Shown one piece after another: positions 35,304 to 44,106 of a stretch of DNA of 47,383 bases. The notes beneath the pieces were generated by a model. It was given only the letters and a program-made list of their open reading frames with translations. It ran no database searches and had not been told where the DNA came from. The number at the start of each line of letters is the position of its first letter. Position 1 is the stretch's first letter. This DNA comes from Chitinophaga pinensis. GTDB lineage: Bacteria > Bacteroidota > Bacteroidia > 2-12-FULL-35-15. The stretch spans positions 1-47,383 of the forward strand of contig CAMCUO010000020.1 of assembly GCA_945879015.1 (NCBI GenBank), written 5' to 3'. Both the position numbers and the translations under genes were made by a program.

Positions 35304-36203
35304 GTGCGTAAAATAGTCATTTTAATATTTCTTGTAAGTGCTTTCAAGATGTCGATTGCGCAAGAACTTGATTGCAAAGTACAAATCAACTCTACGCAGA
35401 TTGCTGGAACCGACAAACGTGTATTTGATGCGATGCAAACAGCTATTTATGAATTTATGGTAACTCGTAAATGGACAAATGAAACATTTAAAATTGAAGA
35501 GAGAATTGATTGCAGCATTTTAATAAATATTACAGAAAGAATTGGAGCAGACGAATTTAGAGGAACATTGCAAATTCAGGCTCGTAGACCAGTTTTTAAG
35601 ACCTCTTATAACACAGCACTATTAAATTTTAATGATAATGACATCGTATTTAAATATACGGAAGCTCAGCCACTTGAATTTGTAGAAAACACTTATACAG
35701 GAAACCTTACTTCTATTCTTGCTTTTTATGCATATTTCGTGATTGGTTTGGATTATGATTCTTTTGCTTTAAATGGTGGAACTCCTTATTTACAAAAAGC
35801 ATTAGCCGTTGTAAACAACGCTCAGAGCTCCGGATACCAAGGCTGGAAAGCATTTGATAGTAACAGCAACAGGTATTGGTTAATCAACAATATGCTGGAT
35901 GCAACATTTACAAGTATGCGCGAAGCAATGTATAATATTCACCACAAAGGTTTAGATATTATGGCTGATAATAAAGATGCAGGAAGAGCTGTTATCCTTG
36001 AAAGCTTAGTAGAACTCAAAAAAGTACACCAAGTAAAACCACTTTCATTTAGTTTGCAAGTATTTTTTATCGCAAAGGCAGATGAAATAGTAAATGTTTT
36101 TTGTGGAGGTTTTCCCGATGAAAAAGCAAAAGTTGTGACTTTACTAAATGAAATTGATCCTACCAACAGTAATAAGTATAATAAGATTACGACTTGTAAT
36201 TAG
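35304..36203 (+). CDS. porD: PorD-like T9SS protein (DUF4835)
   Basis: 299 residues starting at a GTG that directly follows the coaBC stop; a later ATG would cut the signal peptide (RKIVILIFLVSAFKMSIAQ). It matches the DUF4835 family, annotated as type IX secretion system protein PorD: ELDCKVQINSTQI, DCSILINITERIG, QIQARRPVFKTSYNTALLNF, FYAYFVIGLDYDSFALNGG and YQGWKAFDS. The position after coaBC and before recN is conserved. A T9SS substrate lies 3 kb downstream, so the system is in use. Confidence 0.82.
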   Translation: MRKIVILIFLVSAFKMSIAQELDCKVQINSTQIAGTDKRVFDAMQTAIYEFMVTRKWTNETFKIEERIDCSILINITERIGADEFRGTLQIQARRPVFKTSYNTALLNFNDNDIVFKYTEAQPLEFVENTYTGNLTSILAFYAYFVIGLDYDSFALNGGTPYLQKALAVVNNAQSSGYQGWKAFDSNSNRYWLINNMLDATFTSMREAMYNIHHKGLDIMADNKDAGRAVILESLVELKKVHQVKPLSFSLQVFFIAKADEIVNVFCGGFPDEKAKVVTLLNEIDPTNSNKYNKITTCN

Positions 36204-36217
36204 GTTACAGATGAGGC

Positions 36218-36240
36218 CCTTCGACTAAGCTCAGTGTGAC
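36218..36240. repeat. Dispersed CTTCGACTAAGCTCAGTGTGAC repeat
   Basis: A copy of the 44047-44070 repeat, 14 bases after porD. Confidence 0.7.
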
Positions 36241-36275
36241 AATTAGTATTTTCAAGAATATTCCTAATTTCAAAT

Positions 36276-36361
36276 CGTCATCCCTTGCCACGACACTGGA
36301 TCTCATTATTGTGAGCCGCAGTTTCTAACAGGGAGATTCCGTGTCGGGGCGCGGAATGACG
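36276..36361. repeat. Inverted repeat element with CGTCAT ends
   Basis: Left arm 36276-36306 (CGTCATCCC...CGACAC...GGATCTC) and right arm 36331-36361 (GGGAGATTCCGTGTCGGGGC...) are imperfectly complementary over 31 bases with a loop of 24. It is distinct from the 21995 element but shares the CGTCAT/ATGACG ends. It lies between porD and recN. Confidence 0.75.
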
Positions 36362-36489
36362 GTTAGCCAACCGGTCCTTTTTCGCAATAGTATAAGAACT
36401 TATAACCACCAACTACAAACCAACCTTGTTAATTACTTTTAGAATTTCTACAAATTTTGGGCATCAAAAAACTTTAACTTAGCCTCGCT

Positions 36490-38145
36490 ATGCTAAAGAA
36501 TATTTCCGTACAAAATTATGCCCTGATTGATAAACTTGAAGTAGAGTTTACCGATGGCTTAACTATTATCACAGGAGAAACTGGTGCGGGGAAATCTATT
36601 TTGCTGGGTGCCTTAGGATTAATTGCTGGCAGTCGGGCTGATACACAAGCTTTGCAGGACAAAACAAAAAAATGTGTTGTTGAAGCAAATTTTAATATCA
36701 AAGGTTATTCTTTAAAAGAGTTCTTTTCTGCAAATGAATTAGATTATGATGTAACAACATCTATTCGAAGAGAAATAAATCCAGAAGGAAAATCACGCGC
36801 CTTTATTAATGATACGCCTGTAACGCTTAATCAACTCAAAGAATTAGCAGAATATTTAATAGATATTCATTCGCAACATCAAACGCTGACTTTAAATGGA
36901 AGTGCTTTCCAGCTTTCTGTAGTAGATGCTTTCGCTGATCATCAATCTGTGCTTGACGAATATGCTGAAGGATTTAAAAAATACAAGACTTTAGAGAAGC
37001 AACTCAAAGAATTAACAGAAAAAGAAGCGCAAGCAAAAAAGGATTTGGATTATTTTCAATTTCAATTCAATGAATTAGAAGATGCAAATCTGAAAGCCGA
37101 CCAGCAATTAGCTCTGGAGCAAGAGCTAGAAACTTTGAACAATGCTGAAGATATAAAATCAAACTTATCAAAAGCTGGACATGGATTATCTGGTGGTGAG
37201 CAAAATTTACTTTCTTCTTTGAATGAAATCAAACTCATTTTGGCTGGAATGGCTAAATTCAAATCCGAAATTAATGAATTGAGTACTCGCTTATCTATTG
37301 CCTATATTGAGTTGAAAGATATTAGCAATGAATTGGAAGCATTGGAACAAGAAATTGTTTACGACCCTAAACGCATCGAAGCATTAACAGAAAAAATAGA
37401 TGCTGTTTATCGCTTACAATTAAAACATCAGGTAAAAACAATTGAAGAATTAATTGCAATTAAGGATGATTTAAGTAATAAACTTCTTGATTTTAATTCC
37501 CTGGAAGCTGAAATCGACAAAGTATCAAAAGAATTAAGTGTCTTACAAAAATCATTGATGACACGAGCTAAAAAGATGTCGACAAGTAGGAAAAAATCAA
37601 TTCCGAAGATTGAAAAAGAAATAGCTTCCCTCCTTTCTTCTTTATCTATGCCGAATGCACAGTTAAAAGTAGAACACACTGAATCAGAAATATTAACAGT
37701 TAGTGGATTAGATAAAGTAAGTTTTCTGTTTTCTGCAAATAAAGGAAGCGACTTTAAAGAATTAAATAAAGTAGCATCTGGAGGAGAATTATCCCGATTG
37801 ATGTTAAGCATAAAATCATTAATTGCACAACTCACCGCTTTGCCAACCATTATTTTTGATGAGATAGATACAGGTGTTTCAGGTGATGTAGCTGATAAAG
37901 TGGGAAGCATAATGGATAAGATGGCAAACAAAATGCAAGTCATTACAATTACACATTTGCCTCAAATAGCGAGTAAAGGACAATCACATTTGTTTGTATA
38001 CAAAGAAGACAAAAACAATAAAACGTATAGCAATATCAAAAAACTCACAGCTGAAGAAAGGGTTCAAGAAGTGGCAAAAATGTTAAGCACAGGCTCGCCA
38101 ACAGCAGCTGCAATAAGCAATGCAAAAGAACTTCTTAAAAGTTAA
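36490..38145 (+). CDS. recN: DNA repair protein RecN
   Basis: 551 residues, SMC-like ATPase for double-strand break repair. Walker A GETGAGKS (residues 29-36), RGEIN-type signal region SIRREINPEGKSRAFINDTPV, IDIHSQHQTL, coiled coils (about 160-215 and 275-385), ABC signature ASGGELSRLML, Walker B TIIFDEIDTGVSG and ITHLPQIA. Preceded by a repeat-rich gap of 286 bases. fabI follows after 66 bases with its own -7 box. Confidence 0.96.
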   Translation: MLKNISVQNYALIDKLEVEFTDGLTIITGETGAGKSILLGALGLIAGSRADTQALQDKTKKCVVEANFNIKGYSLKEFFSANELDYDVTTSIRREINPEGKSRAFINDTPVTLNQLKELAEYLIDIHSQHQTLTLNGSAFQLSVVDAFADHQSVLDEYAEGFKKYKTLEKQLKELTEKEAQAKKDLDYFQFQFNELEDANLKADQQLALEQELETLNNAEDIKSNLSKAGHGLSGGEQNLLSSLNEIKLILAGMAKFKSEINELSTRLSIAYIELKDISNELEALEQEIVYDPKRIEALTEKIDAVYRLQLKHQVKTIEELIAIKDDLSNKLLDFNSLEAEIDKVSKELSVLQKSLMTRAKKMSTSRKKSIPKIEKEIASLLSSLSMPNAQLKVEHTESEILTVSGLDKVSFLFSANKGSDFKELNKVASGGELSRLMLSIKSLIAQLTALPTIIFDEIDTGVSGDVADKVGSIMDKMANKMQVITITHLPQIASKGQSHLFVYKEDKNNKTYSNIKKLTAEERVQEVAKMLSTGSPTAAAISNAKELLKS

Positions 38146-38154
38146 ACTTATTGT

Positions 38155-38162
38155 TATATTTG
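38155..38162 (+). promoter_or_regulatory. -7 box of fabI
   Basis: TATATTTG, a perfect TAnnTTTG, 49 bases before fabI. The -33 site would lie in the recN 3' end and is not clear. Confidence 0.5.
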
Positions 38163-38170
38163 TCAAACAT

Positions 38171-38207
38171 TCATTTATAATTCACCATTCATAATTTATA
38201 ATTTCAT
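38171..38207. repeat. AT-rich direct repeats before fabI
   Basis: TTTATAATTCACCATTCATAATTTATAATT shows two near copies of the ATTTATAATT type; such strings recur between Bacteroidota genes. It sits in the fabI leader. Confidence 0.35.
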
Positions 38208-38211
38208 TCAT

Positions 38212-39027
38212 ATGTCATACAACTTATTAAAAGGAAAACGCGGAATCATCTCAGGAGCATTGGATGAAAATTCAATTGCTTGGAAAGTAGCAGAAAAAGC
38301 ACATGAAGAAGGAGCAATATTTGTTCTTACTAATGCACCAATCGCTATGCGAATGGGAGAAATAAAAAAATTAGCAGAAAAAACAAATTCCCAAATTATT
38401 CCTGCTGATGCTACAAGTGTTGAAGAATTAACAAACTTGTTTACGCAATCACAAGAAATATTAGGAGGTAAAATTGATTTCGTACTTCACTCTATTGGAA
38501 TGAGTGTGAACATTCGTAAAAACATTCCATACACAGAATCTAACTACGATTACTTTGCAAAAGGAATTGATGTTTCTGCTATGTCCTTGCATAAAATGTT
38601 AGCAGTAGCTAAAAAAATGGATGCGATTAACGAATGGGGAAGTGTTGTAGCATTGACTTACATGGCGGCACAACGTACTTATCCGTTCTATACAGATATG
38701 GCAGATATTAAAGCAATGTTAGAATCAATTGCACGTAGTTTCGGATATCATTATGGATTAGATAAAAAAGTGCGTATCAATACTGTTTCTCAATCGCCAA
38801 CAAAAACAACTGCAGGAACAGGAATTAAAGGCTTTGGTGATTTTTATGATTATGCAAATGCAATTGCGCCATTAGGAAATGCAAGTGCTGAAGATTGCGC
38901 AAACTATTGTATTACTCTATTCTCTGACTTAACAAGAATGGTAACAATGCAGAATTTATTCCACGATGGAGGTTACTCTTCTACTGGTGTGAGTATGGAT
39001 GTGATGACGAAGCTGGGAGTTGAATAA
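38212..39027 (+). CDS. fabI: Enoyl-ACP reductase FabI
   Basis: 271 residues, short-chain dehydrogenase fold. It performs the last reduction in each round of fatty-acid elongation (type II). GIISGALDENSIAWKVAEKA is the FabI nucleotide-binding segment; Tyr160 and Lys167 form the YxxxxxxK catalytic pair; INTVSQSPTKTTAGTGIKGF corresponds to the substrate loop region. FabI is the target of triclosan. A terminator follows. Confidence 0.95.
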   Translation: MSYNLLKGKRGIISGALDENSIAWKVAEKAHEEGAIFVLTNAPIAMRMGEIKKLAEKTNSQIIPADATSVEELTNLFTQSQEILGGKIDFVLHSIGMSVNIRKNIPYTESNYDYFAKGIDVSAMSLHKMLAVAKKMDAINEWGSVVALTYMAAQRTYPFYTDMADIKAMLESIARSFGYHYGLDKKVRINTVSQSPTKTTAGTGIKGFGDFYDYANAIAPLGNASAEDCANYCITLFSDLTRMVTMQNLFHDGGYSSTGVSMDVMTKLGVE

Positions 39028-39030
39028 ATG

Positions 39031-39064
39031 GTAACTAAGTGATTAAGTAACTAGGTGACTAGGT
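39031..39064. repeat. Tandem-like AACTAAGTGA repeats after fabI
   Basis: Several near copies of the 9-10 base unit AACTAAGTG/ACTAGGTGA in a row, between fabI and its terminator. Confidence 0.45.
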
Positions 39065-39071
39065 AAAAAAG

Positions 39072-39100
39072 AAAGGAATCTCAATTGGGTTCCTTTTTTT
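39072..39100 (+). terminator. Terminator of fabI
   Basis: AAAGGAATC (39072-39080) pairs with GGTTCCTTT (39088-39096) with one wobble, followed by T. Its sequence resembles the terminators at 42116 and 42303. Confidence 0.8.
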
Positions 39101-39198
39101 TGTTGATAGAAATTTAACATCGATTTTTAGCAAAGAATAAAAAAAAACTGTATTTTCATACATTATAAATTGACATCTCTTTAATTTAAAACACAACC

Positions 39199-42099
39199 AT
39201 GATAAAATCTACATTTCAAAAATCCATTTTGCTTGCAAGTACTTGCTTTATTGGAGCAATTGGAGCAAACGCACAGTTTTCATTCACAAACATGAATAGT
39301 TTAGTTCCTACTGCTACACATTGTGGTAACTCTATAACTGTTGTAGATGTTAACAATGATGGTCTTGACGATATTGTTAAAATGGACCAAGCAAGTGATT
39401 TAGTAGTTCAAATGCAAAATCTAAATGGAACTTATACTCATTATAATTTAGGAGATGTTGGAGCTGGAAACGTTTGGGGAATGGCTGTTGCAGATGTTGA
39501 CCATAATGGTTGGAAAGATGTTGCAACCGGAGCGGGATCAACTTCATTGGTAAAATTATTTTGGTCTGGTAGCACAATTACCACTACTACAACTGTTTTA
39601 GCTGGTTCTTACTTTGTGCAGAATATTACTTTCGGAGATATTGATAATGATGGCTGGGTTGATTTAGCTGTGTGTGACGATAATGATTTTATGAAAATCT
39701 ATAAAAATAATTCAGGTACTATGTCATTAACTACAACGTTAATTGATACAGAAATTAATCCTGGAATGACTTACGCTGGCGACCCATACGATTCAGGAAA
39801 CTATGGAAGTGTTTGGTTGGATATCGATAATGATGGAGATTTAGATTTATATATCGCTCATTGTCGTCAAAGCGCATCGAGTTACAACGATGAAAGAAGA
39901 AGAGATCGTTTATTTAAAAATAACGGAGCTGGTGTGTTTACTGAAGACGCGGCTTCAACAGGAATGGAGTTGCCAGGAAATTATAAACAAACTTGGACTT
40001 CTAGCTTCGGAGATTTAGATAATGATGGTGACCAAGATGTTGTATTAACTAATCACGGAGAAAACAGTCAAATTTATTCGAACAACGGATCGGGTGTATT
40101 TACAGATGTTACAGCTGGTTCAGGATTCTCTACTTCATTTAATGCAATTGAATCTTTTGTTGAAGATTTTGATAATGACGGATGGTTAGATATTTTAATT
40201 TCTGGTCCAGGTTTGCGTTTATACAAAAATAATGGTGATGGAACTTACACACTAGCCACTAATGCTTTTGGTGGTGCTATGACAGCTTTCTTATCATTTG
40301 CAGCTGGTGATTTAAATCACGATGGTTTTATTGATTTAGTTGCTTCTTATGGAAATGTTTACAACACGCCTACTGCAGTAGATGATGTGTTGTGGATGAA
40401 TGATAAAAACTCAAATAATTTTATCACTTTTAATTTAACAGGAACATTAAGTAACCAAGGCGCTATTGGTGCAAAAGTTATAATCACTGGTTCATTTGGA
40501 ACACAAGTGCGTGAAGTAAGAGCGGGTGAATCATACGGTACAGAAAATTCATTTGATTTGCATTTCGGATTAGGTTCTGATGTTTCTATTACTTCTGCTG
40601 TTATTGAATGGCCTTCTGGTTTAACCAATACTTTTGGAACATTAAGTGCTGGACAATTTGTTACAGTTGTTGAAGGCGGTTGCGCTATTACTGATAACGT
40701 TATTCCTGGTCCACATGCATTTTGTACAGGTGGTTCGGTTAACTTAAATGCACCAACTGGATATACTTCTTATTTGTGGTCAAATGGAGCAACTACTCCA
40801 TCTATCAATGTTGCAGCAACAGGCAACTATTATGTTACAGTTACAAACTCTACTGGTTGTGCAAACCTTTCTCCATTAATTACTGTTACTATGGATCCAA
40901 ATGAAACTCCTTCAGTTGCTACTTCGGGTTCAAATTCTTGCTCTGGAACATTAACTTTAGCAAGTACGCCTGCTAGTGCTTATAGCTGGACTGGTCCGAG
41001 TGGATTCACTGCAACTACTCAAACAATTAATCCAACTCTTTCAGGAACATATAATTTAACAACAACAGGATTGTGTCAAACTTGGAATGCTCCTCCAACA
41101 GCAGTTACTATTTTAGCAACACCAGTTGTTCCAACAGGAATAGGCGCTTCTGGCTTAGGACCAATATCTTTAAATTTAAATGCTACAGGAACTAGTGGAG
41201 CAATTAATTGGTATGCAGCTGCTACAGGTGGTTCTACTCTATTACTTGGTAGTAGTTTCAATACACCAATTATTAGTACAACAACAACTTATTATGTTGA
41301 CGAAACAAATATTTATCCTGGAGTGCTTGGCGGTGCTGGGCCACCAGACCATTTAGGTGCAAGTTTATATTCTTCAAGTTCAACAACAAATGGTTCAGTT
41401 GATTTTGATGTAATTGCAGCTTGTACACTTCAAACAGTTAAAGTGTATACCAATATGGCTGGACTAAGATTGATTCTTTTGCAAGATGCAACTCTTACAA
41501 CGATAAACAGTTTATGGATTAACTTACCTGCTGATACAACAATTATAACTTTAAACTTTCCACTAACGCCAGGAACTGGTTATCACTTAACAACTGATGG
41601 ACCAACAAACACAACTAGTTTTGGAACAACTAGTCCAAGAATGCAAAGAAGCAGTTCTAGTGTTTCATATCCTTATACCTTAGCAGGATTAGTTTCTTTA
41701 ACAGGATCTAACCAGGGTCCATCTTTCTACTATTATTTTTACGATTGGAAAATTCAAGGAGCTTCAATCAATTGTATTAGTTCACCACGAGTTCCCGTTG
41801 TTGCAACAATTACAAATTCAACAGGCATTTCTGCAATTGATAGAAATAATGGTGTAACTATTTACCCAAATCCTGCAAACGATGAAGTAAATATTACGTT
41901 TGGTTACACAATGAATGAGACGACTGTGATTGAATTTACTGATATTACGGGGCGATTGGTAAAAACAGCTTCTGTTGAAAATCCAATGCAAGGACAAACA
42001 ATTAAGTTGGATGTAGAAGCATTAAATGCAGGAACATATTTTATTGCTGTAAGAAATAAAAACAATAAGTTGGTTAGTAAGTTGACGCTGACGAAATAA
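39199..42099 (+). CDS. T9SS substrate with FG-GAP/VCBS repeats and ASPIC/UnbV domain
   Basis: 966 residues, a large secreted protein. Signal peptide (about 1-25, ending NAQ). About residues 30-400 are FG-GAP/VCBS-type propeller repeats with calcium-binding Asp/Asn loops (DVNNDGLDD, DIDNDGWVD, DIDNDGDLDLYI, DLDNDGDQD). An ASPIC/UnbV domain follows (about 415-495: GAIGAKVIITGSF, VREVRAGESYGTENSF, VIEWPSGLTNTFG). Ig-like domains come next. The last 80 residues are a type A sorting domain: VTIYPNPANDEVNITF, DITGRLVKT, LNAGTYFIAVRN, KLVSKLTLTK. It should be exported by the T9SS and attached to the cell surface. Role unknown; adhesion or degradation are options. Confidence 0.88.
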   Translation: MIKSTFQKSILLASTCFIGAIGANAQFSFTNMNSLVPTATHCGNSITVVDVNNDGLDDIVKMDQASDLVVQMQNLNGTYTHYNLGDVGAGNVWGMAVADVDHNGWKDVATGAGSTSLVKLFWSGSTITTTTTVLAGSYFVQNITFGDIDNDGWVDLAVCDDNDFMKIYKNNSGTMSLTTTLIDTEINPGMTYAGDPYDSGNYGSVWLDIDNDGDLDLYIAHCRQSASSYNDERRRDRLFKNNGAGVFTEDAASTGMELPGNYKQTWTSSFGDLDNDGDQDVVLTNHGENSQIYSNNGSGVFTDVTAGSGFSTSFNAIESFVEDFDNDGWLDILISGPGLRLYKNNGDGTYTLATNAFGGAMTAFLSFAAGDLNHDGFIDLVASYGNVYNTPTAVDDVLWMNDKNSNNFITFNLTGTLSNQGAIGAKVIITGSFGTQVREVRAGESYGTENSFDLHFGLGSDVSITSAVIEWPSGLTNTFGTLSAGQFVTVVEGGCAITDNVIPGPHAFCTGGSVNLNAPTGYTSYLWSNGATTPSINVAATGNYYVTVTNSTGCANLSPLITVTMDPNETPSVATSGSNSCSGTLTLASTPASAYSWTGPSGFTATTQTINPTLSGTYNLTTTGLCQTWNAPPTAVTILATPVVPTGIGASGLGPISLNLNATGTSGAINWYAAATGGSTLLLGSSFNTPIISTTTTYYVDETNIYPGVLGGAGPPDHLGASLYSSSSTTNGSVDFDVIAACTLQTVKVYTNMAGLRLILLQDATLTTINSLWINLPADTTIITLNFPLTPGTGYHLTTDGPTNTTSFGTTSPRMQRSSSSVSYPYTLAGLVSLTGSNQGPSFYYYFYDWKIQGASINCISSPRVPVVATITNSTGISAIDRNNGVTIYPNPANDEVNITFGYTMNETTVIEFTDITGRLVKTASVENPMQGQTIKLDVEALNAGTYFIAVRNKNNKLVSKLTLTK

Positions 42100-42115
42100 T
42101 AGATTTTAAATTATG

Positions 42116-42149
42116 AAAAGAGGAATCCGATTGGGTTCCTCTTTTTTTT
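42116..42149 (+). terminator. Terminator of the T9SS-substrate gene
   Basis: A 13-bp stem (42116-42128 with 42133-42145, one wobble) with a GATT loop and a run of T. Core AGGAATCC/GGGTTCCT. Confidence 0.9.
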
Positions 42150-42302
42150 GCAACAAACATTTTCTTCGAAAGTACGACCCCATCCGCGGTCGAAGATTTG
42201 TTAGCGATTGGAGTATCCGGAATGTTTATTGTTGTCTTCTTGTCTTTACGGGCAGGAAAATAAGTTTACTATTTCAAAAGATTATATCACTAAACATAAA
42301 TA

Positions 42303-42331
42303 AAAAAAGGAACCCAATTGAGTGAGTTCCT
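42303..42331 (-). terminator. Terminator of the desaturase gene
   Basis: On the minus strand AGGAAC and GTTCCT (42326-42331 and 42308-42313) enclose a 12-base loop and end in a T-run. Its loop and right arm match the fabI terminator on the other strand. Confidence 0.75.
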
Positions 42332-42341
42332 CTTATAAAAT

Positions 42342-42378
42342 ATCTTTGCGTTCCTCGCGCTTTCTTTGTGTCCTTGGT
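42342..42378. repeat. Repeat of the ACCAAGGACACAAAG family
   Basis: Minus strand: ACCAAGGACACAAAGAAAGC and onward; related in type to the ACCACTAAGGCACT element at 28394. It ends at the desaturase stop codon. Confidence 0.5.
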
Positions 42379-42379
42379 A

Positions 42380-43447
42380 TTAACTTCTTCCAACATGTCT
42401 CAAATGCACCACATGCGATCTAACAGCACTTAACACAGTTGGGAATTCTATATACGTTACTCCAAACTGTTGGCATGTCTCACGCACTAATTCACTAATT
42501 TTTGGATAATGAACATGACTTATACGTGGAAACAAATGGTGTTCTACTTGGTAATTTAATCCACCAGTAAACCAAGAAACGATTTTGCTTTTTGTTGCGA
42601 AGTTTGCCGTAGTTTGAATTTGGTGAACAGCCCACTCTGCTTCAACTTTATGATTATCGTTTGTAGGTGCTTCAAAATTTGCATCTTCAACTATGTGTGC
42701 CAACTGAAAAACAATAGCAATTACAAAACCACATATAGCAGCTATAACAGAATAACCAATGATTGTTTCAACTAGTCCAACCATAAATATTGGTAGCACC
42801 AAGAAAACTCCTATATAAGCTACTTTACTTACCCAAAAAATAACATGCTCTTTCGCATCCATTTTACGGAAAGGCAACTCTCCTATTTTACCAGTAAAGT
42901 ATTTTTTAAAATCCTGAACAAAAATCCAAAGTAAATAAGTAGTGCAATACAAAATTGCCCAATAAACGTGTTGAAAGCGATGATACCAATGCTTTTTCTG
43001 ATCTGCGTGAACGCGAATCCATGGTTTGATATCAATGTCTTCGTCCATTCCTTCAATGTTTGTAAATGAATGGTGATTTACATTGTGTTTGTATTTCCAA
43101 AGATAAACACTTCCACCCATTACGTTTAAGGAATAACCCATCATTTCATTTACCCATGTTTTTGTAGAAAAACTACCGTGAGCGCCATCGTGCATAACGT
43201 TAAAACCTATAGCAGCAAGGTTAATTCCAAGCAATAAACACAAGCCTAGAGCAATCCACACGTTAGGTGTAAAAAATACTAGAATTGTATATAAAGCAAT
43301 AAGAGATAGAGAAAGCAAAGCGGTTTTGATATATAGTTTGTAATTACCGGTTTCCTTTATATTATTGGATTTGAAATAAGAGTCTACTTTTCCTTTAAGA
43401 GTATTAAAAAAATCGCTGTTCTTATTATTAAAACTTACTTTTTGCAT
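42380..43447 (-). CDS. Membrane fatty acid desaturase
   Basis: 355 residues from ATG 43447. The longer frame (start 43486) is rejected because the -7 box TATCTTTG (43481-43474) would lie inside it. Three histidine boxes bind the di-iron centre: HDGAHGS, HNVNHHSF and QVEHH, with NYQVEHHLFP near the end. Four or five hydrophobic segments. The QxxHH third box marks the linoleoyl-CoA (delta-6-like) or sphingolipid-type acyl-lipid family. It introduces double bonds into membrane acyl chains, often for cold adaptation. Own promoter and terminator; single-gene unit. Confidence 0.88.
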   Translation of the reverse strand: MQKVSFNNKNSDFFNTLKGKVDSYFKSNNIKETGNYKLYIKTALLSLSLIALYTILVFFTPNVWIALGLCLLLGINLAAIGFNVMHDGAHGSFSTKTWVNEMMGYSLNVMGGSVYLWKYKHNVNHHSFTNIEGMDEDIDIKPWIRVHADQKKHWYHRFQHVYWAILYCTTYLLWIFVQDFKKYFTGKIGELPFRKMDAKEHVIFWVSKVAYIGVFLVLPIFMVGLVETIIGYSVIAAICGFVIAIVFQLAHIVEDANFEAPTNDNHKVEAEWAVHQIQTTANFATKSKIVSWFTGGLNYQVEHHLFPRISHVHYPKISELVRETCQQFGVTYIEFPTVLSAVRSHVVHLRHVGRS

Positions 43448-43473
43448 TCGAGATTTGTTATTGATATTCAGGG

Positions 43474-43481
43474 CAAAGATA
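43474..43481 (-). promoter_or_regulatory. -7 box of the desaturase
   Basis: TATCTTTG on the minus strand, 26 bases before the chosen ATG. No strong -33 seen. Confidence 0.6.
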
Positions 43482-43534
43482 ATCATTAAACAGCCTCATT
43501 CTCTGTTAAATAATCAAAAATCAACTGTTCAAAA

Positions 43535-44017
43535 CTATTTAATTTTAGCTTTCAACGACCAGGTGAAAATAAATTCAGCAACCGTATCACCTTGTTCGTC
43601 TACGCCAATTGATTTTAGGTCGGTAGTTATGCCTTCTCCACCTTGTTTAACTTTAGCAATTATTTCGGCGATATGATTTCCGTCAGCACAAGTGAATGTA
43701 ATTTTGCCTATGGCTTTTTTGAAGTAAGTCGCTTTGTTTTGGACAATCAACATTGAAACTGCTGGAGTAGATTCATAAATTGCATTCAACACTAATAATC
43801 CAGTACTCATTTCAGCAGCCATAGCCAAGCAAGCAAAGTACATGGAACGAAAAGGATTTTGTGTTAACCAACCAAATTTTACTGTTGTGATTGCTTTTGA
43901 ATCGGATAGTTCTTTTACACGAACGCCTGCTATATAAGCCATTGGCAAAGACTTCAGCAAATAAATGCGGAAGAGAAAAGAGTTATTTACTAGTTTTTGA
44001 AATTTTGTGTTTGGCAT
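43535..44017 (-). CDS. DUF4442 hotdog-fold, thioesterase-like protein
   Basis: 160 residues matching DUF4442 (hotdog fold): LPMAYIAGVRVKELSDS, KFGWLTQNPFRSMYFACLAM, AAEMSTGLL, and KATYFKKAIGKITFTCADG. The NPFRSMYFACLAMAAEM helix is the conserved central helix. Relatives may hydrolyse acyl-CoA thioesters, not proven here. It lies between the desaturase and a repeat hairpin; acyl-chain metabolism fits its neighbours. Confidence 0.8.
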   Translation of the reverse strand: MPNTKFQKLVNNSFLFRIYLLKSLPMAYIAGVRVKELSDSKAITTVKFGWLTQNPFRSMYFACLAMAAEMSTGLLVLNAIYESTPAVSMLIVQNKATYFKKAIGKITFTCADGNHIAEIIAKVKQGGEGITTDLKSIGVDEQGDTVAEFIFTWSLKAKIK

Positions 44018-44046
44018 TTTCGTTTTTATAATGTTTTCGTTACCTG

Positions 44047-44104
44047 CACTTCGACTCCGCTCAGTGTGACGGCTTGGTGGTCATACTGAGTGGAGTCGAA
44101 GTAT
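44047..44104. repeat. Paired dispersed repeats forming an inverted hairpin
   Basis: CACTTCGACTCCGCTCAGTG... (44047-44070) and its near complement (44081-44104) face each other with a 10-base spacer. The unit can form a long hairpin right after the HMG-CoA lyase stop and may end its transcript. Single copies recur at 25179, 27137, 30811, 36218. Confidence 0.8.
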
Positions 44105-44106
44105 GC

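Noticed and set aside
42113..42325. Plus-strand frame of 70 codons after the T9SS gene
   Set aside because: It is made of two terminators and AT-rich spacer; no protein-like pattern.
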